From: Olavius algarvensis spirochete endosymbiont
GTDB taxonomy: Bacteria > Spirochaetota > Spirochaetia > DSM-2461
DNA length: 64,000 nucleotides
Direction of reading: 5' to 3'
Assembly (NCBI GenBank): GCA_900608495.1
Contig: UWYT01000113.1
Span: 1 to 64,000 of the forward strand
This document shows, in pieces, positions 10,294 to 21,661 of this stretch (its first letter is position 1; each line of letters starts with the position of its first letter). The position numbers and the translations under genes are program-made. Under the pieces are notes generated by a model. The model saw nothing but the letters and a program-made list of their open reading frames with translations. It was not told the origin of the DNA and did no database searches.

Positions 10294-11053
10294 GCCTCAA
10301 CACCTCTTCGGTAAGAGCAGCATAACTGCGGGCGCCAATGCAAAGCGGGTCGTAGATATTGATAGGAATTCCATGGCTGGGAGCTTCCGCAAGACGTATA
10401 TTCCTCGGAATAACCGTTTTAAACAAAAGCGTTGGATTCTTTTTAAAGGCCTCTTTCATCTGTTGAATGACTTCCTGGGCAATTCGCGTACGAGAATCGT
10501 ACATAGTAAAAATAATTCCCCCCACCAATAATCTGGTATTCAGACTAACCTGCACCCTCTTGATTGTCTGGGAAAGCATACTCATGAACCCTTCAAGCGC
10601 AAAAAACTCACACTGCAATGGAACTATAACCACCTGGGCGGCCACAAACCCGTTAAGGGTGAGTATCCCCAGGGAAGGTGGGCAATCAATCAGGATATAG
10701 TCAAAAGCGGATATCTGCGAATTAATTGCTCTTTTAAGGAAACAGTTTCGATCTTCCACATTCGCTAATTCCACCATCGCACCAGTTAAACTGAGGTCTG
10801 ATGGCAGTATGTACATATTCTCCTGAGGTGTTTTCACGATCGCTTCGGCCGCCGGAACCTTGCCAATCAGTACATCATAGATACCCGAAGTCTTCTCATA
10901 GACGCCAAGACCGCTACTTAAATTCCCCTGCGGATCAAGATCTACAAGTAATACACGCTTACCCTTCGCGGCCATGTAGGCCCCAATATTGATTGTCGAG
11001 GTTGTTTTACCTACCCCTCCTTTTTGGTTCGCAAAAACCACAGTACGACCCAT
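10286..11053 (-). CDS. parA: Chromosome partitioning ATPase ParA (Soj)
   Basis: A 255-aa deviant-Walker ATPase that works with ParB to separate replicated origins. The Walker A' motif KGGVGKTTS is at residues 11-19 with the signature Lys. DLDPQGN follows near 40 and the Walker B-like DYILIDCPPS near 120. It is the first gene of the parA-parB operon and overlaps parB by 8 bases. The upstream 11054-11371 region is shared with the divergent adenosine deaminase gene and holds a palindrome at 11113-11126 that could be an operator. Confidence 0.96.
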   Translation of the reverse strand: MGRTVVFANQKGGVGKTTSTINIGAYMAAKGKRVLLVDLDPQGNLSSGLGVYEKTSGIYDVLIGKVPAAEAIVKTPQENMYILPSDLSLTGAMVELANVEDRNCFLKRAINSQISAFDYILIDCPPSLGILTLNGFVAAQVVIVPLQCEFFALEGFMSMLSQTIKRVQVSLNTRLLVGGIIFTMYDSRTRIAQEVIQQMKEAFKKNPTLLFKTVIPRNIRLAEAPSHGIPINIYDPLCIGARSYAALTEEVLRRV

Positions 11054-11112
11054 TAGGCAATCATAGCACCAGAGGCTTGCTTAACCAACCCTGGATACTG
11101 ATCTGCCAACAG

Positions 11113-11126
11113 ACAGGAATTCCTGT
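11113..11126. promoter_or_regulatory. Perfect 14-bp palindrome upstream of parA
   Basis: ACAGGAATTCCTGT is a perfect palindrome 60 bases before the parA start. It could be a regulator site, but only the symmetry supports this. Confidence 0.3.
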
Positions 11127-11333
11127 TTGAAAACTCTATCCCGGCGAAGCGCGGTAAAGCTGATTGCCATCAGGGAAAATGCTTACCCATTCCCCAGGTG
11201 ACTATTCTCACAATACTTGTATGCTATAGAAGACCCTGACCTCCTCTCATTGGGTAACGGTTTTCCGAAGATCATCCGATAATGGTAAAGATCGTCGATA
11301 TCCGATGCCAATTCGTGTTTGGTATCCTTAGAT

Positions 11334-11339
11334 TATAAT
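11334..11339 (+). promoter_or_regulatory. -10 box of the adenosine deaminase promoter
   Basis: A perfect TATAAT preceded by a weak -35 near 11311. The predicted start of transcription is near 11346, 41 bases before ATG 11387. Confidence 0.5.
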
Positions 11340-11386
11340 TCTGATAGCGAGGATTCCTTTCGTCCCCGCGGGTGCAGGTATTTTAC

Positions 11387-12472
11387 ATGAAGCGCGCAGA
11401 GTATGCTGAAGCTGGCGGGAAACAACCCGACAGAAGTATTCTTACAAAATTGCCCAAAATAGAGGTTCACCGCCATCTTGAGGGAACCTACCCGATAGAT
11501 TCTCTCTTCAGGCTGGCCTTGAAAAATGAACTTGACGTCCCCAAAAATATTGAGGATTTCAAGAAAGCCTTCCAATTCCCGAAAGATCATGCACCTGATT
11601 TCCTTCTATTCCTTAGCAAGTTCAAGAAATTCTGGTATAAGACATTGGGCGATATCGAGAGTATAACTTACGATTCTGTCAAATCATTTGCTAAAGAAAA
11701 ATTGCACTATATGGAGTTGCGTTTCAATCCACTGCACTTCACTGAGCAAACTAAACTCGATTACAAGGCAGTCACCAAAACCATCATTTCCGCCGCCGAT
11801 GCCGCGGCAGCAGAAATCAACCTGAAGATTAGATATCTTCTTACCTTCAACCGTGGGATGCAAACTGCGGAAGAAATGCTGGAAATCTACAGGAAATTTC
11901 ATGAAATCGATCTTTCCGGAGTAGTGGGAATTGATTTGGCCGGTGATGAATTGACTTATCCACCCGAACAGTTCTCCTCTTTTTTCGATGTGGTAAAAAA
12001 AGAAGGCAGATACGGCATAGATATACATGCGGGGGAAGTTTCCGATTCTCAAAACATGTGGATATCGATTGAAAAATTACATGCCGATCGTATTGGTCAT
12101 GGGGTCGCCGCACACAAAGACATCGAAATTCAGAAAGTTTTAAGAGATAGAAACATCTTCCTTGCTCAATGCATTACCAGCAATCGGCAAACTGGTGCGT
12201 GGCAAGATGAAGCTACTCATCCAATGAAATCACTCACCGAAGCCGGTGTCCCTGTAACAATTGCATCCGACGATCCCACAATACAGGATTCCGATTTAGT
12301 GGACGACTATGAAAAAACCGCAATCAATTTCGGCTGGACAGTCGACTATCTTATCGAATTAAATCTCAAATCTGTCCAGGCCTGCTTTCTTTCAAAACAA
12401 GAGAAACTCGAGTTAACTGAAAAATATAAGCAGGCTGTCAAAGCTTTTCGCCAGAGAATCGATCCATTGTGA
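11387..12472 (+). CDS. add: Adenosine deaminase
   Basis: This metal-dependent enzyme converts adenosine to inosine in purine salvage. The metal ligands appear in HRHLEG (His28, His30), DIHAGE near 215 (catalytic Glu), RIGHG near 238 and ASDDP near 295. The 361-aa length is normal. Some motif residues differ slightly from the usual (CITSN where CPTSN is common), so a relative acting on another adenine compound is possible. I chose ATG 11387 with AGGT seven bases upstream over an in-frame GTG at 11372. It stands alone between parA and gyrA, convergent with gyrA. Confidence 0.85.
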   Translation: MKRAEYAEAGGKQPDRSILTKLPKIEVHRHLEGTYPIDSLFRLALKNELDVPKNIEDFKKAFQFPKDHAPDFLLFLSKFKKFWYKTLGDIESITYDSVKSFAKEKLHYMELRFNPLHFTEQTKLDYKAVTKTIISAADAAAAEINLKIRYLLTFNRGMQTAEEMLEIYRKFHEIDLSGVVGIDLAGDELTYPPEQFSSFFDVVKKEGRYGIDIHAGEVSDSQNMWISIEKLHADRIGHGVAAHKDIEIQKVLRDRNIFLAQCITSNRQTGAWQDEATHPMKSLTEAGVPVTIASDDPTIQDSDLVDDYEKTAINFGWTVDYLIELNLKSVQACFLSKQEKLELTEKYKQAVKAFRQRIDPL

Positions 12473-12543
12473 AGCATTCACACATTGTTATCTAATGTCT
12501 GTTGGTACTGTAACGAAAGAATTCTGGCATCAACGCCCCTCAA

Positions 12544-12559
12544 TGTTTCACGTGAAACG
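12544..12559. promoter_or_regulatory. parS centromere site
   Basis: TGTTTCACGTGAAACG matches the bacterial parS consensus TGTTTCACGTGAAACA at 15 of 16 positions. It sits in the 144-base gap between the convergent add and gyrA genes, close to parAB and about 6 kb from oriC, as expected of a functional site. Confidence 0.93.
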
Positions 12560-12616
12560 TGACTTCAGTCTCATTTTAGACGTTTCTCTATATCAACTAT
12601 TTATCCCCATCAGGAT

Positions 12617-15085
12617 TCATTCTTTTTCCTCTGTCAGATATCCGCTGACATCCCTGTTTTCGCTATCTCCGTTTGGCTGACGTACTATCCCTATAACCGA
12701 ATCATCATCAGACATGTCGAGAATTCTGACTCCAAAAGCCGTCCTGCCCATTATCGATACCTTCCCTGCCGCAAATCGAAGCGCCTTGCCTAGTGCGCTG
12801 ATACCTATGCAGCTATCATCCTCATGAATTGACAGTGCGGAGACAAGTAATCCTGTTTTCGCATTCGTTGCATAAGCTCTCTGCCCCCCGGTGCCACGAC
12901 TATGTGGAGAAAAGTCGTCATATCGGGTTCGTTTGCCATATCCCTTTTCGGAAACCAGTAACATTGTCTCATCCAATTTGACAGGACATACCGCCATCAA
13001 CTCATCTCCAATCGCCATTCGAATTCCACGCGGACCTCTGGAGTTCCTGCCCATCATCCTGACAGCGGTTCCGGACAAACGAAGTCCTTTCCCGTAACGA
13101 GTTGCAATGAAAACATCTTCCCCGGCATTAACCAAAGTTGCCGCAACCAAACTATCACCTTCATCTAGATGGATCGCAACAATCCCCCGCGTTTTCGCAT
13201 TCCTGAAATCGTAGGTAGCAATCCTCTTAACAAAACCCAGCTTCGTGGCCATGAAGATAGAACTCTCACTGTTAAAATCCTCCAGCGGGACCATCGCTGT
13301 AATATCTTCGTTCTTCTCGAACTCAAGTATTGTCTGCAAATGCCTTCCTCTGCTGGTTCGTGAACCCTCCGGTATCTCGAAAACCTTAATCCAATACGCC
13401 TTCCCGGCACTGGTAACAAAAAGGATATGGGTATGCGTCGAAGCTAAAAAAGCATGTTTGATAAAATCATTTTCTTTCAAATCACTAGTTTTCGCACCCT
13501 TCCCGCCTCGCCCCTGCTCCCTATAAAGGCTTGCCGATATCCTTTTGATAAAACCCCGATGGGATATCACAACAACCACATCTTCTTCATCTATCATATC
13601 CTCAATATTTACTTGAATAACTTCTTCCGGACTTATCCTTGTTACTCTATTGCTGCCATGCTTGCTCGAAAGCTCCGTCGTCTCTTCCTTTATCATTGTG
13701 AGAATTTTTTCTTCGTGGCTTAATAAATCATCCAAAAAAGCTATTTTTTTTCGTATCTCACCCAATTCATCAAGAATCTTCTGCACTTCCAAACTGGTTA
13801 ATCTCTGAAGCTTCATGTCCAATATTGCCTGGGATTGCATTGTGGATATTTCAAATCTATCCATCAGCTTTGTCTGCGCGATGGCAACAGTTTTCGATTC
13901 CTTGATTATCTCAACTACTTCATCAATATTTGCAAGAGCTAGTTTTAGGCCTACTAATACGCTCTCTCGTTCTTTTGCTTTCTTTAATTCAAATTCACAG
14001 CTTCTGCGCACAACCAGCTGCCGGTGTTTAATGAATTCAGCAATCATACCTTTCAGATTCAGCAATTTCGGTTTGCCGTCTACAAGCGCAAGATTGTTGA
14101 TATTGAAATTGACCTGCAAGGAGGTATGCGTGAAGAGAGAGTTCAGTACAACCTGAGGATTAGTACCTTTTTTAAGTTCAATGACAATTCGCATTCCTCC
14201 CCTATCTGATTCATCACGGAGATCGGCAATGCCGTCAATTTTTTTATTTCTAACCAAATCAGCAATTCTAACAATCAAATTTGCCTTATTAACCTGGTAC
14301 GGAATTTCAGTGACAATTAAAGTCTGCTTATCACTCCCTTCCACATGATGACGTGCCCGGAGTACCACCTTGCCTCTTCCTGTATGAGCAGCAAGTCGAT
14401 ATCCCTTTGTACCATGGATTACGCCGGCGGTTGGAAAATCCGGGCCCAGGATGTATTCTAAAAGCTCATCGGCGGTGATTTCCGGATTATCGATTTGTGC
14501 GCATATCGCTGCGGAAACTTCTCTAAAATTATGCGGGGGCATATTTGTGGCCATCCCCACCGCTATTCCGCTTGATCCGTTCAGAAGGAGATTTGGTATG
14601 GCTGCCGGTAATACCGTGGGCTCTTTTATGGAATCGTCGTAATTGGGTTCAAAGTCTACTGTTTCCTTCTTTATGTCCTTGAGCATCGCGTCGGCGGTAT
14701 TCGCCAAACGAGCTTCGGTATATCTCATAGCCGCCGGTGGATCGCCGTCAATCGAACCGAAGTTTCCCTGCCCCTGAACCAGGGGAAAACGAAGAGAAAA
14801 ATTTTGCGCTAATCTAACTAGTGCATCGTATATGGATTGATCGCCATGAGGATGAAATTTTCCTAAAACATCCCCGACAATACGGCCACACTTCTTATAT
14901 GGTTTGTCATGGCGAAGGCCAATCTCGCTCATGGAATAGAGAATTCGTCGATGTACCGGCTTCAATCCGTCCCTCACATCCGGTAAGGCACGGCTCACTA
15001 TTACCGACATCGCATAATTTAGATAGGATTCCCTTACTTCCTCCTCAATTGCAATTGGTATAGTCTTGCCAAGACGTTCGTTCAT
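12617..15085 (-). CDS. gyrA: DNA gyrase subunit A
   Basis: The 822-aa breakage-reunion subunit of DNA gyrase, forming A2B2 with GyrB to add negative supercoils. The catalytic Tyr is Tyr122 in [10 protein letters not shown]. The numbering matches E. coli exactly through the quinolone-resistance region, which here reads [10 protein letters not shown]: position 83 is Gln and position 87 is Asp. The C-terminal beta-pinwheel has a GyrA-box-like GRGGKGA near 530 and ends in an acidic tail. It lies 37 bases after gyrB, so gyrB-gyrA form one operon divergent from dnaA. Gln83 is unusual, because Ser, Thr or Ala is the norm. Confidence 0.97.
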   Translation of the reverse strand: MNERLGKTIPIAIEEEVRESYLNYAMSVIVSRALPDVRDGLKPVHRRILYSMSEIGLRHDKPYKKCGRIVGDVLGKFHPHGDQSIYDALVRLAQNFSLRFPLVQGQGNFGSIDGDPPAAMRYTEARLANTADAMLKDIKKETVDFEPNYDDSIKEPTVLPAAIPNLLLNGSSGIAVGMATNMPPHNFREVSAAICAQIDNPEITADELLEYILGPDFPTAGVIHGTKGYRLAAHTGRGKVVLRARHHVEGSDKQTLIVTEIPYQVNKANLIVRIADLVRNKKIDGIADLRDESDRGGMRIVIELKKGTNPQVVLNSLFTHTSLQVNFNINNLALVDGKPKLLNLKGMIAEFIKHRQLVVRRSCEFELKKAKERESVLVGLKLALANIDEVVEIIKESKTVAIAQTKLMDRFEISTMQSQAILDMKLQRLTSLEVQKILDELGEIRKKIAFLDDLLSHEEKILTMIKEETTELSSKHGSNRVTRISPEEVIQVNIEDMIDEEDVVVVISHRGFIKRISASLYREQGRGGKGAKTSDLKENDFIKHAFLASTHTHILFVTSAGKAYWIKVFEIPEGSRTSRGRHLQTILEFEKNEDITAMVPLEDFNSESSIFMATKLGFVKRIATYDFRNAKTRGIVAIHLDEGDSLVAATLVNAGEDVFIATRYGKGLRLSGTAVRMMGRNSRGPRGIRMAIGDELMAVCPVKLDETMLLVSEKGYGKRTRYDDFSPHSRGTGGQRAYATNAKTGLLVSALSIHEDDSCIGISALGKALRFAAGKVSIMGRTAFGVRILDMSDDDSVIGIVRQPNGDSENRDVSGYLTEEKE

Positions 15086-15122
15086 CGATAGATCCTTCAG
15101 ATTAGATGCACGCGTAGTTCAA

Positions 15123-17033
<1,911 letters not shown>

Positions 17034-17110
17034 TTACTGAAAGAAGCAGCCAACACAATGTATCATTTTTTTGGCTGGCGGTCTAGTTAATATCTAATCT
17101 TATTCCTTTT

Positions 17111-17138
17111 TACTCTTGTTGCTTTCGCAACAAGAGTA
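17111..17138. promoter_or_regulatory. Perfect 12-bp stem-loop between divergent gyrB and dnaA
   Basis: TACTCTTGTTGC (17111-17122), loop TTTC, GCAACAAGAGTA (17127-17138). It is preceded by TTTTT on the plus strand. Because both flanking genes are transcribed away from it, it is not a simple end-of-gene terminator. It may be a leader hairpin, an attenuator or an operator. Confidence 0.6.
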
Positions 17139-17224
17139 CTATCATCAAATTTTGTTGTTTTTTGAATATTGCCGCGGAGCCTGCGTATGTTTTCTTATTT
17201 GCACATTTAGCTTTGAAAAATTGT

Positions 17225-18583
17225 ATGAACGGAAACGAGTATAGTATTTTCTGGACTGAAACCATCCGTCAGCTAAGGGAAGATGGAAACATTTCGGAAC
17301 AGGAACATGATATGTGGTTTAAAAAAATGTACTTCATCAAGGGAGAAAGCAATACTCTAACTCTAAGTGTCCCCTCCAACTTCTTTCGCGATCAAATCAA
17401 ACAAAGGTATCTACTCTTATTGCAATCCCGTGTAAGCAACATAACAGGATCTCACATAATCATTAATTTCGAAGTTCGGAAAAACACAAAAACCTCTGAT
17501 AATCCAGAAAAAATCACAACTGAAAACCTCAATCAATCACATGAAAGAAAGCCCCATCATCAACTTCGACAAGATTACGATTTCAACAACTTCGTAATAG
17601 GAGGCAATAATTTTTTCGCAGCCAGCGCAGCACAGGCAATTGGGCTCAATCCAGGCGGGGCATACAATCCCTTTTTGATATACGGTGGCGTTGGTTTAGG
17701 CAAAACTCATCTAATGCAGTCTATCGGCAACTCCATTCACTATTCGCTAAAAGATAAAAAAGTCGAATACATCACTGCTGAAACCTTCATTAACGAATTT
17801 ATTCATTCGATAAAAAGCGAAACACAAAGCAAGTTCAAAAACAGATATCGAAAAGTGGACGTTTTACTCATAGACGATATTCACGATCTCCAAAACAAGA
17901 AGGAAACTCAAGAAGAACTGTTTCACACATTCAATGCCTTATACGATGCAAAAAAACAACTAGTATTTACCTGCGATAGACCCCCCTCCGAACTACGCAA
18001 TTTTGCAGACAGATTGAAGAGCCGTTTTGAACGCGGCCTCAACGTAGACATTCAACCCCCCAATTTTGAGACTCGCCACGCCATTCTAAGAAAAAAACTT
18101 GAAACATTTTCCACAAATATTCCAGATGAAATTCTGGAACTCATCGCAAAAAATGTTACAACTAACATAAGAGATTTAGAGGCATCACTTACGAAGATGA
18201 TTGCATATGCGGAACTTGTTGGAAAAAAAATTACGACAGAAATCGCTCAGCAACAACTGAAAGGTACCTTCACAAGCGCTATACCCTCGAATATAACTAT
18301 TGATAGAGTACAACGAACAATCTCTGAATATTTCAATATCACCTTCGCAGATCTTAAGGGGAAAAAACGCACCAAGAGAGTAACTTTCCCCCGACAAATT
18401 GCCATGTACATAATTAGAGAAATTACAGACTATTCAACCACCGAAATAGGCCTCGAATTTGGTGGACGAGACCACACAACAGTTATGCATGCCTGCCAAA
18501 GGATAGAAGATCTGATGAAGGGAAACCCCACCCTGGAACCAATTGTTAATGAAATAAAAAGAACAATAAAAGAAGATAGCTAA
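17225..18583 (+). CDS. dnaA: Chromosomal replication initiator DnaA
   Basis: A 452-aa AAA+ initiator that binds DnaA boxes and opens oriC. Domain I covers roughly residues 1-85, then a Gln/Asn/Lys-rich linker. Walker A GGVGLGKTH lies near 154-162 and Walker B LLIDDIHDL near 215. The domain IV DNA-binding signature GGRDHTTVMHAC lies near 415. ATG 17225 is preferred to an upstream TTG at 17162 because the product then starts like other DnaAs. No clear ribosome site is seen. The bases are AT-rich compared with the accessory region. oriC follows directly downstream. Confidence 0.97.
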   Translation: MNGNEYSIFWTETIRQLREDGNISEQEHDMWFKKMYFIKGESNTLTLSVPSNFFRDQIKQRYLLLLQSRVSNITGSHIIINFEVRKNTKTSDNPEKITTENLNQSHERKPHHQLRQDYDFNNFVIGGNNFFAASAAQAIGLNPGGAYNPFLIYGGVGLGKTHLMQSIGNSIHYSLKDKKVEYITAETFINEFIHSIKSETQSKFKNRYRKVDVLLIDDIHDLQNKKETQEELFHTFNALYDAKKQLVFTCDRPPSELRNFADRLKSRFERGLNVDIQPPNFETRHAILRKKLETFSTNIPDEILELIAKNVTTNIRDLEASLTKMIAYAELVGKKITTEIAQQQLKGTFTSAIPSNITIDRVQRTISEYFNITFADLKGKKRTKRVTFPRQIAMYIIREITDYSTTEIGLEFGGRDHTTVMHACQRIEDLMKGNPTLEPIVNEIKRTIKEDS

Positions 18584-18960
18584 ATCTCGCCGATAAGCTT
18601 CAAACTCCTGGTCGCCAACGGAGAAAGGCAAATCTTGAGTAAAAAAGGTAAGCAAAAAAACGATGGGGAACTGTGGATAAATGGCCTTTGCCTGTGGAAT
18701 GAATGTTTATTAAACCCTCCGATTATAAGAATGTTGATAAAAAGCCCAATATCAATTTATTTACCAACAATAAAACCACAAAACAAAATGTTGTTTTGAA
18801 AAGAGAAATTCAGTTTATCCACTTTTCCACAAGCCCTACTACTACTGCTACTATATAGAATTTAATAAATAGGATTTATAGACATTGTGAATAAACAGTA
18901 AGGAAGCCCACTTGAATCCGATATTTGTTACCCTTATTATCAAGTGTTTGGAGGATGATA
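18584..18960. other. oriC: Replication origin (oriC) between dnaA and dnaN
   Basis: An AT-rich 377-base gap with the parts of a basal unwinding system. There is a perfect DnaA box TGTGGATAA at 18672-18680 and a weak box TGTGGAATG at 18693. Two abutting boxes, TTATCCACT (18815-18823) and TTTTCCACA (18823-18831), are followed by the GC-rich AGCC. Six DnaA-trios come next, CTACTACTACTGCTACTA (18836-18853), then AT-rich TATAGAATTTAATAAATAGG where melting should start. The order box-box-GC-trios-AT matches the B. subtilis element. The dnaN ribosome site GGAGG (18950-18954) closes the region. Confidence 0.92.
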
Positions 18961-20061
18961 ATGATATTCACTTGCGATAAGAATGCTGTTTTGAAAGAAA
19001 TCGTAGTAGCAAACGAAATAATTTCCTCACACAATGTCCTTTCTATTCTTTCCAGTGTTTTGCTAGATGCCCATGATGACACTCTAACAATTAAAGCAAC
19101 TGACCTTAGAGTGAGTTTTGAAACACAGATACCAATTTCTTTGGAATCTCCAGGAAAAGCTACTCTCTTCTGTGGGAAATTCCTTGCAATACTAAGAAAC
19201 TTCCCAGATGGGGATGTTTTTTTCATAGAGGAGGAAGGCAAAATAACAATAGAGAATAGAGGGAATATCAAATTCCAAATGCATAGTATATCTGCGGATA
19301 ATTTTCCGGAGATACCCAATTCGGAAGAAGCTCAGTTTTTCTCTTTGTCTCAAAAAAAATTCGTTTACATGATACGACAGACTATCTTCGCTATAAGCGG
19401 AGATGAAACCCGTTATTTTATGAACGGAGTTTATATGGAGTTGAAAGGGGACAGGATTGTAATGGTTGCAACGGATGGTAGACGCTTGAGTCACGTTTAT
19501 GCTGTCCAGGAGGGAGAAACACCTGATTTTCCGGGGATAATCATACCACCAAAAGTTTTAAATTTATTTGTTAAGCTGGCCTCCGGAGAAGGTGATATCA
19601 ATTTGGCTGTGGCAGATAAAATACTTTTCGCCCATTTTGATAAACAGAAGCTTACAAGCGCCCTGGTAGATGGGCAGTTTCCAAATTATTCCCGTGTAAT
19701 ACCTGAAGATCAGAATTCCAGATTCACAATCAATAGAATGGAATTAAGTGACGCTCTTCGTCGTGTATCATTGCTCTCGGATCAGAAAACTAAGAGAATT
19801 CTACTATCGCTTTCGCGAGGTGGCATTGTATTGAAATCTGATGAAAGCGGAATTGGTGAGGCCGAGGAGAAAATAGACTGCCACTATGACGGGCCTAGAA
19901 TAGAGTTCGCTCTGAATCATTCATATCTTTCCGATCCGCTCAAAGTTATTGAGCAGGAAAGCATCCTCGTAAAATTCACCGATTCGCACAAAGCCATTAC
20001 AATTGTTTCCCTTGAGGAATCAACATTTTTTCACATAGTTATGCCGATGCAAATGGAATGA
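18961..20061 (+). CDS. dnaN: DNA polymerase III beta subunit (sliding clamp)
   Basis: The 366-aa ring-forming processivity clamp for the replicative polymerase. The three-domain clamp pattern is visible, including ATDGRRLSHV near 175-185, DGQFPNYSRVIP near 240 and a C-terminal VMPMQME close to the usual MPMR/MPVR ending. ATG 18961 sits 6 bases after GGAGG. An ATG at 18955 is too close to that site to be used. It is the first gene of the dnaN-recF-dciA run; recF starts 3 bases after its stop. Confidence 0.96.
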   Translation: MIFTCDKNAVLKEIVVANEIISSHNVLSILSSVLLDAHDDTLTIKATDLRVSFETQIPISLESPGKATLFCGKFLAILRNFPDGDVFFIEEEGKITIENRGNIKFQMHSISADNFPEIPNSEEAQFFSLSQKKFVYMIRQTIFAISGDETRYFMNGVYMELKGDRIVMVATDGRRLSHVYAVQEGETPDFPGIIIPPKVLNLFVKLASGEGDINLAVADKILFAHFDKQKLTSALVDGQFPNYSRVIPEDQNSRFTINRMELSDALRRVSLLSDQKTKRILLSLSRGGIVLKSDESGIGEAEEKIDCHYDGPRIEFALNHSYLSDPLKVIEQESILVKFTDSHKAITIVSLEESTFFHIVMPMQME

Positions 20062-20064
20062 TTT

Positions 20065-21147
20065 TTGGGGTTTCGATCGGTTCATTTCAGTGGTTTCAGA
20101 AATCTTGCTGATGGGGAGATTAATCTCAATGCCCCCCAAATACACCTTATTGGGAAAAACGGGCAGGGAAAAACCAACTTTCTGGAAGCGCTCTATCTCC
20201 TAAGCTATGGATCTTCGTTTCGAACTCGACACCTTAGCGAACTAGTAAGATGGGATTCGAAAACTATGAAAGTATATGGGCAGATACAAACACCGAGTGA
20301 GCCCTGTGGAACCCTATCTGTTACATGGAACGATGGGAAGAAAACTATCCAGCTGCATGGAAAAAATGTTAATGATAGAAAAGAACTGTTGGATAGGATA
20401 CCGACCATTGTTTTTATTCATGATGATTTTCTTTTTGTGAGTGGCTCCCCGGAACGTCGGAGATGGTTTGTCGACCAAACTTTGAGTATGCAGGATTCCT
20501 TGTATATTGATCAATTAAGGAGGTTTAAGAAAGCTCTTAAGGAGAGGAATTATTTGATAAGAAACAGGGAAAAGAATTTGGTTGAGTATTTTAGCGAACA
20601 GCTGGCTCATGCAGGCTTGGCTGTCTCAAAGAGGAGAGGTGATTTAATACGAGAGTTTGGGAATTTTTTTGATTCATTATATAGGGAGATTTCCGGAGTG
20701 GAGGAAACTGTCAGATTGGAATATTTTCCCTCTTGGAGAAATGCGAAGAAGATTGATGAGGTGATGATAATTCTTAGTGAAAACTTGGAAAAAGACATGG
20801 AAGCAGGTATAACCGGGAGTGGTCCTCACCGAGATCAGTACAAATTTATGACTACTGGCCGTGATTTTGCGAAGAGCGCCTCTACTGGTCAGCGAAGACT
20901 CCTCTCTCTGGTGCTCAGAATTACGCAAGCCCGTCTATACTCTGAGCTTACAGGGCGGAAACCTTTGTTACTGCTTGATGATGTTCTTCTTGAACTGGAT
21001 ACAGAGAAACGCAGAAAGTTTCTCGATCGACTACCGGAGGCGGAACAAATCTTTTATACCTTTCTCCCAGGCGAGGCAACAAGCAGGAGAAAGTGGGGCT
21101 CCATAATCTATGAAATGAAAGAAGGAGTTTTTAATGATAGAAAATGA
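20065..21147 (+). CDS. recF: DNA replication/repair protein RecF
   Basis: A 360-aa SMC-like ATPase that with RecO and RecR helps load RecA at gaps. Walker A GKNGQGKTN is at residues 32-40, the ABC signature STGQRRLLSL near 274 and the Walker B LLLDDVLLELD near 305. The start is TTG at 20065, only three bases after the dnaN stop, so it probably depends on translational coupling. A start further in would remove the conserved N-terminal strand. The end overlaps dciA by 14 bases. Confidence 0.95.
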   Translation: MGFRSVHFSGFRNLADGEINLNAPQIHLIGKNGQGKTNFLEALYLLSYGSSFRTRHLSELVRWDSKTMKVYGQIQTPSEPCGTLSVTWNDGKKTIQLHGKNVNDRKELLDRIPTIVFIHDDFLFVSGSPERRRWFVDQTLSMQDSLYIDQLRRFKKALKERNYLIRNREKNLVEYFSEQLAHAGLAVSKRRGDLIREFGNFFDSLYREISGVEETVRLEYFPSWRNAKKIDEVMIILSENLEKDMEAGITGSGPHRDQYKFMTTGRDFAKSASTGQRRLLSLVLRITQARLYSELTGRKPLLLLDDVLLELDTEKRRKFLDRLPEAEQIFYTFLPGEATSRRKWGSIIYEMKEGVFNDRK

Positions 21148-21454
21148 GAATTTCATTCATGCCGGAGAACTGATAAGAAGATTGATTGAAGAGCTTGTCT
21201 CCAATGAGAAGCGTGAATACTCCAGAATGTCTGTTGGGTGGGATGAAATAGCTGGCACAGAGGTTGCTATGCATGTTTTCCCTCGGGATATTGAGAACAA
21301 TGTTCTGCTTCTAGAAACAGATCACCCGGGATGGTCCCAGAGGATATTGATGATGCAGGGGAGTCTGCTCAAAAAAATTAAAAACAAGTATCCGCAATTG
21401 AAAATAAAGAAAATAAAGGTTTTTATTGGGGATGGGCGGAGAAGCAGCACTTGA
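21134..21454 (+). CDS. dciA: DciA-like protein (DUF721)
   Basis: A 106-aa member of the DUF721 family, whose studied members (DciA) load or assist the replicative helicase DnaB in bacteria without DnaC. The core W-x-x-I-AG motif appears as VGWDEIAGTEVA near 35-46, followed by a segment typical of the family (LLLETDHPGWSQRILMM). It overlaps recF by 14 bases and sits in the normal place after recF. The helicase-loading role is inferred from the family. Confidence 0.85.
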   Translation: MIENENFIHAGELIRRLIEELVSNEKREYSRMSVGWDEIAGTEVAMHVFPRDIENNVLLLETDHPGWSQRILMMQGSLLKKIKNKYPQLKIKKIKVFIGDGRRSST

Positions 21455-21479
21455 CTGGATTCAAGCGCAACCGTATAGT
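21451..21479 (+). promoter_or_regulatory. Sigma-70-type promoter of the rpmH operon
   Basis: TTGACT (21451-21456), a 17-base spacer and TATAGT (21474-21479) match the consensus at five of six bases in each box. Transcription should start near 21486, 20 bases before rpmH. Confidence 0.75.
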
Positions 21480-21505
21480 AACCAAAATTTTATCAGAGCA
21501 TCAAA

Positions 21506-21661
21506 ATGAAAAGAACTTATCAACCGAGTAAAACCAAGAGAAATCGAAAATTTGGATTTCGAGCACGTATGAAAAGTGCAAGTGGACGAGCCGTACTTTC
21601 ACGTCGCCGCTTAAAGGGTAGGAAGAAACTTTCGGTAGCCGATGAGAAAAAGCCTTACTAG
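21506..21661 (+). CDS. rpmH: 50S ribosomal protein L34
   Basis: A 51-aa, highly basic product beginning [20 protein letters not shown], the hallmark of bL34. The usual core [17 protein letters not shown] appears as [19 protein letters not shown]. It overlaps rnpA by 20 bases, as is common for this pair. It has its own promoter at 21451-21479. Confidence 0.97.
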   Translation: MKRTYQPSKTKRNRKFGFRARMKSASGRAVLSRRRLKGRKKLSVADEKKPY

